DNA of 64,000 nucleotides from Adiantum capillus-veneris (Eukaryota > Streptophyta > Polypodiopsida > Polypodiales > Pteridaceae), in the NCBI GenBank assembly GCA_014529385.2, contig CM043960.1, forward strand, positions 27,915,896 through 27,979,895, in the 5' to 3' direction. The notes beneath the pieces were generated by a model. It was not told the origin of the DNA, searched no databases, and saw only the letters and a program-made list of their open reading frames with translations. Shown one piece after another: positions 46,553 to 57,170 of the stretch (positions are counted from its first letter, which is position 1; every line of letters begins with the position of its first letter). Made by a program: the position numbers and the translations under genes.

Positions 46553-48903
46553 CCTTTAGCACAAGATTACTCTTTGTAATCTGCCTATCCCCTTGGATAG
46601 CTGACAGTACTGAGGTGTGTTTTCCTCACGGCTTACAGATAGTCATCCCAGATGACTGATAAACAGGGAATCACAATAGTGTTTAACATTGGTGAGGAAG
46701 CAACAATGTCTGAAATAACCATCGTGGTTAACTTGAGAGAATCTACAAACACCCAAACCGAGCCATGACCTCTATTGGTGATTAGTAGACCCAAAAGTTA
46801 TCTCATAGAGATAGTGCACATAGAGTGCAAAATGCTTCATAAGCAACAACCTGAGAAATATGCATGCCGTTCCAAATCAGCCTTTGCTAAACACTAGGGC
46901 CCATAACACCTAGTGTGCATGCATTTAGAAAAAACTAACCCGAACCTGTATATCCATAATAGTCCTTGCCAATACTTACGGCAAAATGTGATGCGCCTAG
47001 CCCACATTGAAAGGAATGTAAATAGTTCTGAAAAGAAACTAAATACTTCTGGTTGCAATCTTTTGCAAGCCTTGTTGAAACTAAATACTTCTAGTTACAA
47101 ACCATGAAACTTTTTTATTAACAACTTATAGCCTTGCTATATGTATAAACAACCATCTGTAATGTTGTTTAGCATGACTTGTACCTTAACAAATCATTCT
47201 GAGTATCCGACAATTTTTGGCCACGAAATTTCTCCTGATACATCGTGCTAAAAAATGGTCTAGAAAACAGATGGTGACCAGCACCTAGGGACTTTGTTGT
47301 GACAAATAATTGAAATAATGGCGCCAGTGTCTGTCCAGAGACTCATATTCTCCACATGTGGAATATGTCTCATGTAAGGATGTGTAAAAAAGAACATCCT
47401 TCAAGTACAAGATGTACTTGTGTGGAGGTAACTGCAAACACTCTACGACGGTCGTGAGAGGGACCCTCAATAGTCTTGCTCCACTGGCTAAACTAAACTC
47501 CTTGAGTTCCTAGACCATGTTGTATCACATGTGACACATGTGCCAAATTGAACCCTACCAGTAGGTTCCTAATAATATAAGGCAGAAAGATAGATTGGAT
47601 ACTGGGTCCAAAATACTTTGTGCCGACATGCCCTTGGCATGGCTCTGTAACATTCAAGCGTACTTATTCGTCTTGAAAAACCAATCAAAGCATACTAAAA
47701 ATGGAATAACAACAAATCAATAGATGCGTACTTGGAAATTTGAACGTAATGTTCAAATGGAACACGTCCCCTACCGGAAATGGAGAGGAGCACGTCCCCT
47801 ACCGGAAAAAAAAACCAACATTGCACTGGGAACCTGGGGTGTTGCCCTTGCAAAGCATTCCCTTGGATTTAGAATCTACGTAGTCAAACCCCTTGGTAAG
47901 ACGCCTTGTAGGAACTGCTCAACTAGCAGATAACGGTAACCAACATAGTCAACCGTGTACGAAATGATTGGAAGCAACTTGAAAAGTGTGTTCGGTCGCT
48001 ACCACGTGGTAGATTACGGAAGTCTTTCCTTGAAAGTAGACCTGGGAGATATCAACTGTGCATATCAAACTGTGATCCATAATGCCTATGGGGTGATGCA
48101 CCAACGGGTCTTACCCCAAAACAGTATGTCCATAGACACGCCATAGTGCTATAGGGAAAGCAAGAAATCCATATAAGTCAGATGTCTAGCTCGTATTAAC
48201 AGCCATGCTGTCTCAACTGTGTGCTGCCTCTAGACTCCATGGTATAGATTAGCTGATGTAAGTGCAAGAGTATTGTTGGACGGATACGCCGCGACAGACG
48301 TCAGCACAGCGAGAACTCACCTAACATGTAATGTTAGCTAAGGACGAAGCTCGACCCGCATGCGTGTGGAAGCAAGCATAAGGTGTCAACTTACACTTGA
48401 CCGACTCCTAACTAATTCCTACAGAGGTCTCTACCAATTGTCTAAGTCACAGCTTTCAAGAGTGCAAAAGAGGAAACTTCCTACAACGCTTTCTAGAGCT
48501 GAACACCCATCAAACAATCTCGAATCACCATAGAACTTGAAGGAGACCCTACTAATACCAATAGGTCACTCTCCCTAAGGTCTATGAACCAAAATCCCGA
48601 CCCAAAACACACGGTGCAGAAACACGTAGGATGTCTGGCCGAAATCTGCACGTCTTTGTTTCTGAAATCTAAAGTGCCTAATGTGTAGTTCTACTCAATG
48701 TGAACGTGTGGATATGCTGCAATGCAAAATCGGACAACGTATACTCACCCAAACAACCGATGAACCTTGTAGAAGGAGCTTGCAAAGCCGAACCGTACGC
48801 GCGCAATGTTGGTATCGGCGCGTAGCTCTAGTCAGGGGAAACACGCTGCACTTCTCTGCACTCAATTCCAACCTCCGGAGCACACGTAGCGTCAAGATGA
48901 AGC

Positions 48904-48904
<1 letters not shown>

Positions 48905-48960
<56 letters not shown>
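48905..48960. repeat. (CT)n microsatellite
   Basis: About 28 CT units. The adjoining 48681-49007 ORF is read through it and is not supported. Confidence 0.97.
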
Positions 48961-48965
<5 letters not shown>

Positions 48966-49036
48966 ATAGTACGCTCACTCACAAACTTCAAACTTGTTTT
49001 AAAATGACAAAAGGTTTTTCATTAAGGTCAAAAATT

Positions 49037-49048
49037 GGTATATATACC
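49037..49048 (-). promoter_or_regulatory. TATA-like box of element E LTR
   Basis: GGTATATATACC is self-complementary and sits about 200 bp into the LTR on the minus strand, a usual U3 promoter position. Confidence 0.45.
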
Positions 49049-49248
49049 TTACAACTTCTCAAACCCTAAAGTTCCAGAATCAACCATCTACTCAATCTAA
49101 CTATCAAAACTCCGATACAATTTGGAAACTTCTGTAAGTCCCAATATTTACAAGGTGAAAAATCGGGTTTTCCTCAATGAATGAATAATTACAAAAATAA
49201 TAGTCCTCCGAGTAGTTAGATGTCGTGGGGTGTGTCCAGCTTCTAACA

Positions 49249-49262
49249 TCCCCCCTCTCCTT
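49249..49262 (-). other. Element E polypurine tract
   Basis: Minus strand AAGGAGAGGGGGGA immediately before TGTTAG, 37 bases after the stop of the last E reading frame. This is the strongest evidence that E is an LTR element. Confidence 0.8.
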
Positions 49263-49299
49263 GTTCATGTCGTCCCCGACATGGCCTTGATCAGCTGCT

Positions 49300-50190
49300 T
49301 CATCTTATCGTTTCCCGCATCTTTAGAAGTGATTCATACCTGGCATGTAGGTTCATCATTGTTGGGCCAAAGATATCTGTATTCATGGTGAAGAACCCCG
49401 TATAGAATGCTTCTTCAAAAGCCTGGAGGTGATAAGATGGTAGAAACATGATTCTTTGATACAGCGCATGTATCACCTCCTTGGAAGGCTGACCTGACAG
49501 ATCATAAGCACATCTGTATGTATCTTGGAAGAAGAATATGTTGTCGGTCACCTGGCCTGGCTAGAAGGTCTCGAACACTACTAAGATGGTTCTGCAAATC
49601 TTCCTCATCATAATGCATGTAAGGTCAGGTGAGCCAGTGAACAACTTTATGGTGCCCATTAGGGTTTTCACCATGTATTGGACACTTATTCTCTCACCTG
49701 CCTTCACGCCCGGCAGGTTTGGGTAGTTTAGCCAAGTGGGTTGGCTTCTTTGCAAAATTTCTTGTGCCTTCCAGGTCCTAACCTCTGGTAGAGGATAGAA
49801 GCTAAGATTGTCTCTAATATCTTTAGGTGCCTCTACCAGGTGGATTAGGTATTGTGGGTACTTTGTAAGCCAAGCCTTCCTCCACTTTGGCTGAGAATCC
49901 ACTATAAGCTTAACTCCTTCTGGCTTCGAGATGTCTGCATTGTAGAGAGGTACCGTTGGCTCTTCTCTGATCCGCTTGTTTATTGTAGCTGCCTCATATT
50001 TCAACAATGGATATGGGAGAGAGGGTTGAAGCCACTCGCGCCTCAGATTGCTGGCGTCGATCTTCTGAATTGTCATAGATTTGAAGACCCTCTGCTCCCA
50101 TTCCAAGGCTTCCTTCGTGCTTTCTCTTAGCTCTTCCTCTATTGCCTTACGCAAATTTTCCTCCTCTTCTTGTGGTAGATCCTGGGGCTC
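49300..50190 (-). pseudogene. Element E ORF, C-terminal part
   Basis: The frame opens after a TAA at 50191 and reads EPQDLPQEEEENLRKAIEEE. A globular-looking region follows (REWLQPSLPYPLLKYEAATI, KKAWLTKYPQYLIHL-like WRKAWLTKYPQYLIHLVEAP, SFYPLPEVRTWKAQEILQRS). After one TAG (49561; CAG expected) it ends with FFQDTYRCAYDLSGQPSKEV and a helical tail, stopping at 49300. No reverse transcriptase, integrase, protease or zinc knuckle is present. Family not recognised. It lies between the coiled-coil frame and the polypurine tract. Confidence 0.65.
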
Positions 50191-50204
50191 TTAAGAGGAT
50201 CTTG

Positions 50205-50958
50205 CTATGCTTTCGTCTTGCATGGGTGTGTCCATGGATCTGCAACATTGTCGAGGTCGATGCCCTCATTGGCGGCTGGCCCTGAGCTTTCTGCCTCTCC
50301 TCCTTGCTGGCCTTTCAACTCCTCAATTTGCCTGAGGAGTGTTTTCTTTTCCGCTTCAGCTTCTCCGCCCATATTCACGAGGAGGTCATTAAGTTCAGCG
50401 TTTACTCTTTCCGCCTCCTCAAGCTTTTTCTTTATTCTTTCCACTTCTTCTTGCAGGGCTTTTTGGCCCTCCTCCATTCTTGTTTGCATTATGATAGAAC
50501 CTTCAACCATCATTAAACTCTGTTTTTTCTCGAGAGTCAACTCCTTATGAAGTTCCTGCATTTGCTCTTCATATAGTTGACTCTCGGAAATGATTTGCGT
50601 CGAGCTCGTAGCTATGACTCTAGCAGGTGATGCTCGCAGCCTCTCGATGGTTTGATCTTTGACTTTTAATTGGTCCTTGAGCTCAAGGACTTCATCCAGG
50701 CTTGCTTCTTGTTCTATCTCTGCTTTCTCCTTGGCGTTTCTCATGGCCTCTACTTCTTTCGATTCTTTGGCCAGCTCTAGTGTCAGATTATCTCTTTCTT
50801 TTTCGGCATCTCGCAATGACTTGCTGAGCTGCAGACACTCTTCTTCAGCTGTTTTTATTCTTTTTGTTGCTGCCTCATTTGCTTCTTCCATTGCTTGGTA
50901 GTTTTGTAGAGCCGTTGCCAAGCTGGCCTGGAGGTCACAGCTTCTCTCTCTTTTTTCC
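50205..50958 (-). CDS. Element E ORF, coiled-coil part
   Basis: Read in a frame shifted relative to the upstream part, joined across an A-run near 50955. Strong heptads run from MEEANEAATKRIKTAEEECL to about GEAEAEKKTLLRQIEELKGQ, some 200 residues. The frame closes SSGPAANEGIDLDNVADPW. It predicts a long rod, as in structural or gag-like assembly proteins. The frameshift may be a mutation or programmed; the run G-GGA-AAA-AAG is not a standard slippery site in this phase. Confidence 0.7.
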
Positions 50959-51865
50959 CTTGGCTTTGTGCCTGCAGAGAATCCCTTTCCATTTTGGTCT
51001 TTTCTTCATTGGATTTGAGAGTTATCATCTCTTTCTCTGAAGCCATAGATTGTGCCCTCAATCCGACTAGCTTTGTCATCACCACGTCCCAGTCATTGGA
51101 GGGCAGGTGCAGGTCTACCGTGCCGGTAGCAATTTCTTTTAGTTCCACTAGCCGGATGCCTTGCATCTGTTCTTTATGCCCTATCCTCGCCAAGTCAAAT
51201 GCGACTGTGGCGGATTCTTCCTTTGTATAGCCTGCAGCTAGTAGGTCCAAAAATGCGTAGTAGGCCTCATCTAATCCTTTTTGCTCAGACTCAGGCTTGG
51301 CCTCTTCTTTTGGCTCAGGTTCCTGCCTTTGCTCTTGCTTCTCAGCTTGCCTTTCATCTTGTTTGTCCTCAGCCTCCTTATCTTCTGGTGGAGGGCTGCT
51401 AGGAGGTGGTGATGGCTGTGGGCTGGGTTTAGGGCTATATGGTAAAGCTGCCGGTTTGCCCTTTGAGTCCCCGTTTGATTTTTTTTTTCTTTCTCTTTCT
51501 TGGCTTTCTTGTTTATCTAGTAGTGTCTGCCTTATCTGCTCCACTTCCTCCTCGGTGAAAGGGACATGGGGAATGTTTTCCGTTGCAGCATCAAGAATCT
51601 CGAAATTCTTGATATAATCTTCAAAGCGGTCCCTTTGCACTCTTCTGGATGATCCGGACATAGACTCAAGAGATGGCTTCCAAAGTTCGTTTAAATCACC
51701 CTTGAGGGCTCTTTCTGCTCGGAAACTCTCCATCAGCCTCTCGAATCTTGCCGCTTTCTGAGACCTGGTTTCTTTGGCAGGTACTTGAGCAAACTCCTTC
51801 TTTCCTTTCTTCTGCTCAGGTTGCTCCTCTTCAACTGGCTCCAGCTGTCTCTTCAATCTCGTAGC
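50959..51865 (-). CDS. Element E ORF, middle part
   Basis: Begins at the E2 insertion point (TRLKRQLEPVEEEQPEQKKG). It has a basic/acidic segment, a SRRVQRDRFEDYIKNFEILD helix, a proline-rich tract (SPKPSPQPSPPPSSPPPE) and a Glu/Gln/Lys-rich tract. A short domain follows (LDEAYYAFLDLLAAGYTKEE), then more heptads. It continues in frame from 60839-61713 once E2 and one GTAGC are removed. Confidence 0.75.
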
Positions 51866-52448
51866 TGTTAACCCTCACGGCTCACGGACACCCCATCACG
51901 TACGACGGACGTGTATTATGTATTTGGTAGAGTCAGGTACCGGGCTTGTCGGACCAATAGGAAAAGGGTAAGAGTGATCGCCGATGACAGGCGCACTCTA
52001 ATTGGGACATTCAAGGGATTAGTTGGCTAAGCATGGGTGCCCAAGTGTGAATGGGGTGAGCTCATATAAAAGCCAACTAAACCTAATTTTTACTCATTCT
52101 CTCATTGTGCAATAGAAGCTGCTCTTGCTCCATCTCCACCTTCTCCTTCACCATCTCCTTGTGTGTGTGCGTGTGAGAGAGAGAGAGAGAGAGAGAGTGT
52201 GAGAGTGTGTGTGCGATCGAGCGTTGCGGCGGCACGACGGCGGCGAGGCGGTTGAGCGCGGCGTAGCGGCGTCTCCCTCTTCTTCGCGGCGAGGAATCCT
52301 CTACGGCAGGAGCATAAGGCAGTGAGTGACACACCATTGCCCTCTTTGAGCTTACTAGTTAAACTAGTTGTGTGCTTGGAGCCGTCTGCGGCTCGTACAC
52401 GGTGTATCGGCAAGTCCCTTGCTTCGACAGTGCGGCAAGGAGCGCACA
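51866..52448 (+). repeat. E2 5' LTR
   Basis: 583 bp. U3 carries a TATA box TATAAAAG (52065-52072), then a (GA)n/(GT)n run and a GC-rich stretch (52215-52270). Ends AGCGCACA. Matches 60256-60838 almost base for base. Confidence 0.97.
52065..52072 (+). promoter_or_regulatory. E2 LTR TATA box
   Basis: CATATAAAAGCC, conserved in the 3' LTR at 60455-60462. Transcription would start about 25-30 bp downstream. Confidence 0.75.
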
Positions 52449-52452
52449 TTTT

Positions 52453-52470
52453 TGGCGCCGCTGCCGGGGA
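52453..52470 (+). other. E2 primer-binding site
   Basis: TGGCGCCGCTGCCGGGGA, four bases after the 5' LTR. This is the site used by many plant Ty3-gypsy elements of the Athila/Tat type (Asp tRNA). Confidence 0.92.
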
Positions 52471-53441
52471 ATAGCCCTGCACTAAGCCCAAGAGGCACTG
52501 TGTGCTTCTTGTATGAGTGGTTTGCAGTAGGAAAGAAGAGGGAGAGGAAGGCGTATTTTTTCTGCAAGTTGTTAATTCTGTTTTTCTGTTGCGCACAGTT
52601 TGCATTTTTTGTTTTTTTGCTGCGTACATTTAGTATTAGTTAGACAGTTAGCAAAAATCTGTTTTTCTGTTTACACACAGTTAGCATTTCTTGCTTTTTT
52701 TTGCATTTTCTGTGTTTTCACTGCACAGTTCTGTCAAGTTTCAATTTCTGCATTTTCTGTGTTTTCTGGTTTGTGCACAGTTAGTTAATTAAGTAGGTTA
52801 GTAATTAGGTGAACCACTGATTAGCAGGTCAGTAGGTAGGTGGGACAGTAAATAGTTAGGTGAGGTCAACGCACACCAAAACGCGTACCAAATAATATCT
52901 CAAAAAAAAAAAGAAAAAAAAAATCAAAAAATAAAAACGTGAGCGAGGGGGAGGTTAGATTTTCGAAAATAAAAAACGTGAGTTATAAAAACGGACGGGT
53001 TGGGTTGTATAAAAGTTAGATCGGGATCGTTTCCCCAAGCCAAGCCCAGGCCCAGGCCTCAGTCCTCAGTCTTATGATATATACTAGACTCACTCTTATA
53101 TATATACCCTACCTCCTCAAGAGGGAATGAGAGCATGTGGGACAAGTCCTCCACTGTCCTCCCTTCTCTTCCCACTTGCACCTTTAGACTTGCTATTTGG
53201 AGCCTAGTTCCCCAGCTAGGAAAAGACTGTTTCGGGCTTTTCTGGAGCAAAATAGAACCAAACGGTGGGCTGTAAAGCACAGCGCGTCCCTCCTAGCGAT
53301 ACGCTCGTTTCGAGCTATCACACGACCCATTCCACGACACGCTCTAAAAAATCTAGCAAAAAACCAAACAAAAAACACGCTAAAAACTAATCACAAGGCC
53401 TTCTAGAGCAGCTTTTTGACACCTTAGGGTATCAAAAGCAC
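52471..53441 (+). other. E2 5' leader
   Basis: About 970 bp without a supported ORF. T-rich at first, with 'ctgttttctgtttttgc' phrases repeated, then an A-rich tract at 52900-52945. Confidence 0.7.
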
Positions 53442-55316
53442 ATGCACTTACGCTCTGGGTGGGTGCTAGAACACGAGCATATTGAGGGTGCCTCTGTTCA
53501 TACGGACACCCATTACCCATCCACGATAGGCTCTAGACCCTCAGCGGGGACACAAGGTAGCACCACCCAAGACCCTAAAATAGCCGCTAGTGATTCCTCC
53601 TCCGACTCAGAAATCATGGAAGCATACCCTACCCAAAACACTGAGAGAGAAGTCCATGCACCTCCCGAAGCTCCACAGCCTAGTACTAGTATGTTTAGCC
53701 GTTTCATGGAAACATTAGGTAGAGCTACTCGCTCGGAACCTGATGCAAATGAAGCACACGAAGGGGGTGGGGAAGTGGACTCTCCTTTCACATTGCACGT
53801 GGACCCCACACCCCCAAAGAGTGTCCATGTAGATATCCTGCCAACTTCTTACCAAGAAGGCCCTGTTGAGCTGCCTCCTTCAGAAGTTCCCTCTAGAGTA
53901 CCGTTGGTGACAAGTAAAACCATGGGGAGCAACATTGCTTCTACCTCACAAGAAACCGTTAACACGTCGACTCTAGAAGGATTGTTCATTAATGATCATT
54001 GGACATACGACCTCCACACTGAGGTGTTGACGGATCTACACTCTGGCCACGCCTACCATGTAGGATGGATAGAGATTGTACAATCCACCTCTAGTGCCAC
54101 GAGCATCGAAGATCAACAGAAAATGATCTGTAATGTTATCCATGGCATTATTCAATCAGAAAGGCAAAACCGAGGGGTAAATATACTCTCAACTGGCCCC
54201 ATGCGATTTTTGGATACGAGCAAGGCTCAACATCCTACTCTATCACAAATGGAGACTCCTCTAATGAGTCCCATGGACCCATCTTACGTCATTTCACCTG
54301 GGGTCTCTATGCAATCTGAGCCTCCGAGCGACAACTTTAGCTTCCCTAACTTGGCTCAACCCTCTATTAAGGAAGACACAGTGCTCACTCCAGGGATAGG
54401 CCTGACAGAGAATGTACCGATGACATCTACGGTTAGCGCAGTGCCACTACCTAGTGTAGTAGTACCTAATATGGGGCCTCGACCGTATGTGCCTCTAGCC
54501 CCTTATGCACACATGGCCCCCACACCTCCAATTGTACCACTTGCTTATGCTCCTCGAGTGCCTCTCCCTAGCCCTTATCTGAGTGGACCTATGTCCGGTT
54601 ATGTTCCATATCCTGCATCATCCACACATATGCCAAGACCGGTACCCGTCCCTCTCCCACATATGATTCCAAGAGTACCTCCACCGGCCCTGCCTCCTCA
54701 CATAGGTAACTTGGCAGCGTTTGCTCAAACCATAGGTCGATCTATCGCGGAAAATATGCGTCATGCATCTGATAGAGAGCCTAGAAGTAAGGCAGTACAA
54801 ATTGCCAAACTCACGCAAAAATTCAATGGGGACGAAGATGCTAGAAAACACATTGAAGTGTTTGAACAAGTATGTGATTCCTTAGGGGAACGCAACGAAC
54901 TACATAAGTGCAATGCCTTAAGCTTGACATTAAGTGGGAAGGCTGGAGATTGGTATAGAACCCTAAGGCTGGACGAGAAAACAATCTACCCTACCCTCCG
55001 AAGGTTGTTTCTAAAGGAGTACATACGAGAAGGTGTGCTTTGGGGTGTAGCATCTCAGCTACAGAAGGCCAAACGTAAGGAAGGAGAGTCAATAAGGGAC
55101 TTCATTAGTCGTCTAAAGCACTTAAACTCTCGTTGCCCTGTAAATGAGCGCTTCAACAATAACCAACTGCTTGATCGATTCATTCGAGGGTTGAGGAATG
55201 AAGGAATCTATAATGGACTAGTGATTAGAGGTATCACAACCTGGGAAGATGTCACTGCCAATGCAATCCAATTAGACTCACAACTTGATGATAGCAGGCA
55301 TGAGGGTGTCTACTAA
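53442..55316 (+). CDS. E2 gag
   Basis: A 624-residue frame starting MHLRSGWVLE, a common gypsy gag beginning. Residues 1-350 are Ser/Thr/Pro-rich and probably disordered. A proline-rich stretch follows (about 350-430), then the retrotransposon gag domain at about 455-620: FNGDEDARKHIEVFEQVC, LSLTLSGKAGDWYRTL, LFLKEYIREGVLWG, FISRLKHLNSRCPVNERF, and LLDRFIRGLRNEGIYNGL. It closes at TAA 55316. The next frame overlaps by 32 bp in +1, and the protein sense continues there, so one frameshift separates gag from its nucleocapsid. Confidence 0.92.
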   Translation: MHLRSGWVLEHEHIEGASVHTDTHYPSTIGSRPSAGTQGSTTQDPKIAASDSSSDSEIMEAYPTQNTEREVHAPPEAPQPSTSMFSRFMETLGRATRSEPDANEAHEGGGEVDSPFTLHVDPTPPKSVHVDILPTSYQEGPVELPPSEVPSRVPLVTSKTMGSNIASTSQETVNTSTLEGLFINDHWTYDLHTEVLTDLHSGHAYHVGWIEIVQSTSSATSIEDQQKMICNVIHGIIQSERQNRGVNILSTGPMRFLDTSKAQHPTLSQMETPLMSPMDPSYVISPGVSMQSEPPSDNFSFPNLAQPSIKEDTVLTPGIGLTENVPMTSTVSAVPLPSVVVPNMGPRPYVPLAPYAHMAPTPPIVPLAYAPRVPLPSPYLSGPMSGYVPYPASSTHMPRPVPVPLPHMIPRVPPPALPPHIGNLAAFAQTIGRSIAENMRHASDREPRSKAVQIAKLTQKFNGDEDARKHIEVFEQVCDSLGERNELHKCNALSLTLSGKAGDWYRTLRLDEKTIYPTLRRLFLKEYIREGVLWGVASQLQKAKRKEGESIRDFISRLKHLNSRCPVNERFNNNQLLDRFIRGLRNEGIYNGLVIRGITTWEDVTANAIQLDSQLDDSRHEGVY

Positions 55317-56211
55317 CACAAGATCCACTAGCTCACAAGCCATTGAGTGTGAACCCATGACTGCAAAGCCCATTGCCAATGAGCCAAAGGTATTTGAGAC
55401 ATTCTTGACAGACCTCACCAAGGCAATCCAAGAGTCTCTTAAGGATAATCGACCCCCTCAAAATAGTCACATGTATCCAAGAAGGGAGCAACAATGGTGT
55501 TCCATTTTCTTAGGTCCACATAGCACTAGTGAGTGCCCTACGTTTAGAGTAAAATTTAATGGAACTTGCAACGCATGTGGTAGGTATGGTCACCAAGCTA
55601 AGGATTGTTTAATGATCAAACGTATGATGGCAAATAGACCACCTGTAGCCTGGACGGATGCACCTCGAGCTCCTGTATTGATGCCTGCTCCACCTGTTGA
55701 GCAACTACCGCAACACATGGTCCCTAGATCTCAAAATGTTGTACAAGCTACACCGCTACCAGCTTCTGTGCTAGGACCGCAGCCCCCGCATCCAAGAGTC
55801 GCCCCTATAAACCAAGTGGGTTGCGAGCCATCAAATGCTTATGCAGATGGCTGTGAGGAGGAAATAGACACTAGTATTGCCTACGGACTTGATACATTGG
55901 AAGAGTGTCCTATATACTACATGGAAGATTGTTGGGGGCAAGTCAAGCCGGTTTATCAAGCTGCTGCTCTCGCATCCAGAGGTCAAAATATCAACACCCA
56001 GGCTAGGAGGCCACCTCTTCAATGCTACGAGTGTGGTGGACCACATCAGGCAGCGGAGTGCCCTATTAGGCTACAAAAGAATGCTGCACAGATGCAAATG
56101 AATCAAGGGATCACGTCTGCAATGCCAATACTCACCTATAATCGTTGTGGCATAGATCACTTGATTCCCAATGCCCCTATAACCCAAATGCGCCTAGAAT
56201 CACACCCCTAA
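55285..56211 (+). CDS. E2 nucleocapsid region with zinc knuckles
   Basis: Continues gag after a frame change (STNTRSTSSQ). It has an atypical CSIFLGPHSTSEC, the canonical knuckle CNACGRYGHQAKDC (CX2CX4HX4C) and, after a proline-rich linker, CYECGGPHQAAEC (three residues before His). A third or fourth knuckle, RCGIDH...SQCP, is split by a frameshift into the next frame at 56145. Knuckles bind the genomic RNA for packaging. Confidence 0.85.
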   Translation: MMIAGMRVSTNTRSTSSQAIECEPMTAKPIANEPKVFETFLTDLTKAIQESLKDNRPPQNSHMYPRREQQWCSIFLGPHSTSECPTFRVKFNGTCNACGRYGHQAKDCLMIKRMMANRPPVAWTDAPRAPVLMPAPPVEQLPQHMVPRSQNVVQATPLPASVLGPQPPHPRVAPINQVGCEPSNAYADGCEEEIDTSIAYGLDTLEECPIYYMEDCWGQVKPVYQAAALASRGQNINTQARRPPLQCYECGGPHQAAECPIRLQKNAAQMQMNQGITSAMPILTYNRCGIDHLIPNAPITQMRLESHP

Positions 56212-57041
56212 ATTTGGTCGAAATTGCTAGTGTGACATCGCCAATACCACCCGTCGCACCCGCTTATGCGATTACACGGTCCATGCTTCAAGGGCCTGGC
56301 CATATCCTCGAAGAGAGAGATACCGCGTCAGTTATCCAAGCAAAGAAAAAGAAGACACGAAGGAAGAGGTCGCAGAATACGGGAAATCCAAAGCCAAGTT
56401 CCAAAACAAACATAGGAACAGGAGATGACCCCGTGTATATGAATGACCTCGGGGATGATTCAGATTCAATCGAGACAATGGAGACTAGAACCAATACCGC
56501 AAGGGGAAAGACCGACAAAGAAAACCGTAACATGGAACCAAATGAAAACCGAATAGGAGAAAACCATAAAGATCCTCTGAAAACACCACAAGTGTTTCCA
56601 AATACCATCCAAGACCCCCAAGATAAACCGCACGGGCAAAAAGGGAAGAATCGTAAAAAGAAGATTGGGACGTACCCAAACCCAGTAGACGAGATTGAGC
56701 AGGTGAAACATCTAAGAGGTTTAGTGGAGGAGACTCAAAGGAAACTAGAACCAGAACCCATGCATGTCAAAATTCATGACATAGTGTTTCCCACGCAAGT
56801 TCATCCACCCCACATGAACCATAGACCGTTAGCCATATCTAGTATCATCCAAGAAGGGAGTGAGGACGGGAAATCAAAAAGTGAGCATACACCTTTCTTG
56901 TTGGAAAGGATGTTTAACGAAGGAATACCTGATCCCATTGAGGAATATGAGATTCCATCCTCACCAGTTCCTAGTCAAAGACCTACACCCTGCAAAATGC
57001 CAATGAATGTTGCCAAACTAGTGGACTTCATGTCTTCTTAG
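56145..57041 (+). CDS. E2 basic linker region
   Basis: A 298-residue frame, overlapping the previous one by 67 bp. Rich in Lys/Arg (KKKKTRRKRSQ, KGKNRKKKIG), likely RNA-binding or nuclear-targeting. It ends at TAG 57039-57041. The same frame continues open directly into the protease frame (VRTTIIAKLYGDPELFLTLR), so only this TAG separates them. Confidence 0.75.
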   Translation: MWHRSLDSQCPYNPNAPRITPLNLVEIASVTSPIPPVAPAYAITRSMLQGPGHILEERDTASVIQAKKKKTRRKRSQNTGNPKPSSKTNIGTGDDPVYMNDLGDDSDSIETMETRTNTARGKTDKENRNMEPNENRIGENHKDPLKTPQVFPNTIQDPQDKPHGQKGKNRKKKIGTYPNPVDEIEQVKHLRGLVEETQRKLEPEPMHVKIHDIVFPTQVHPPHMNHRPLAISSIIQEGSEDGKSKSEHTPFLLERMFNEGIPDPIEEYEIPSSPVPSQRPTPCKMPMNVAKLVDFMSS

Positions 57042-57170
57042 GTCCGAACCACGATCATAGCAAAGCTGTATGGAGATCCTGAGTTATTCCTTACACTTCG
57101 AGCATTCCTTAACGGACAGCTACGAACGGGATTACCGCAGTTTGCGCAACCAAATAGGCCTGACTCGATT

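Larger units (their letters stand above)
45952..49248 (-). repeat. Probable 3' LTR of element E
   Basis: On the minus strand it starts TGTTAGAAGCTGG directly after a polypurine tract and would end ...CCTTCA at 45952, the point where the E1 LTR is interrupted. It contains a TATA-like GGTATATATACC (49037-49048), a (CT)n run (48905-48960) and one half-palindrome AGACATCCTACGTG near 48624-48640. The second LTR must lie beyond 64000, so the boundary at 45952 is inferred. Plus-strand ORFs here are not supported. Confidence 0.6.

Noticed and set aside
48681..49007. 108-residue plus-strand ORF and its minus-strand counterpart
   Set aside because: Read through the (CT)n repeat in the presumed E LTR, with no domain.
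50218..51617. Plus-strand Ser/Phe-rich ORFs opposite the E coiled-coil region
   Set aside because: Antisense shadows of Glu/Lys-rich coding sequence on the minus strand.
52083..52629. Minus-strand ORFs over the E2 5' LTR (and 60473-60869 over the 3' LTR)
   Set aside because: Antisense to the LTR and present in both LTR copies. The 60492-61461 frame mixes LTR and E coding sequence across the insertion junction.
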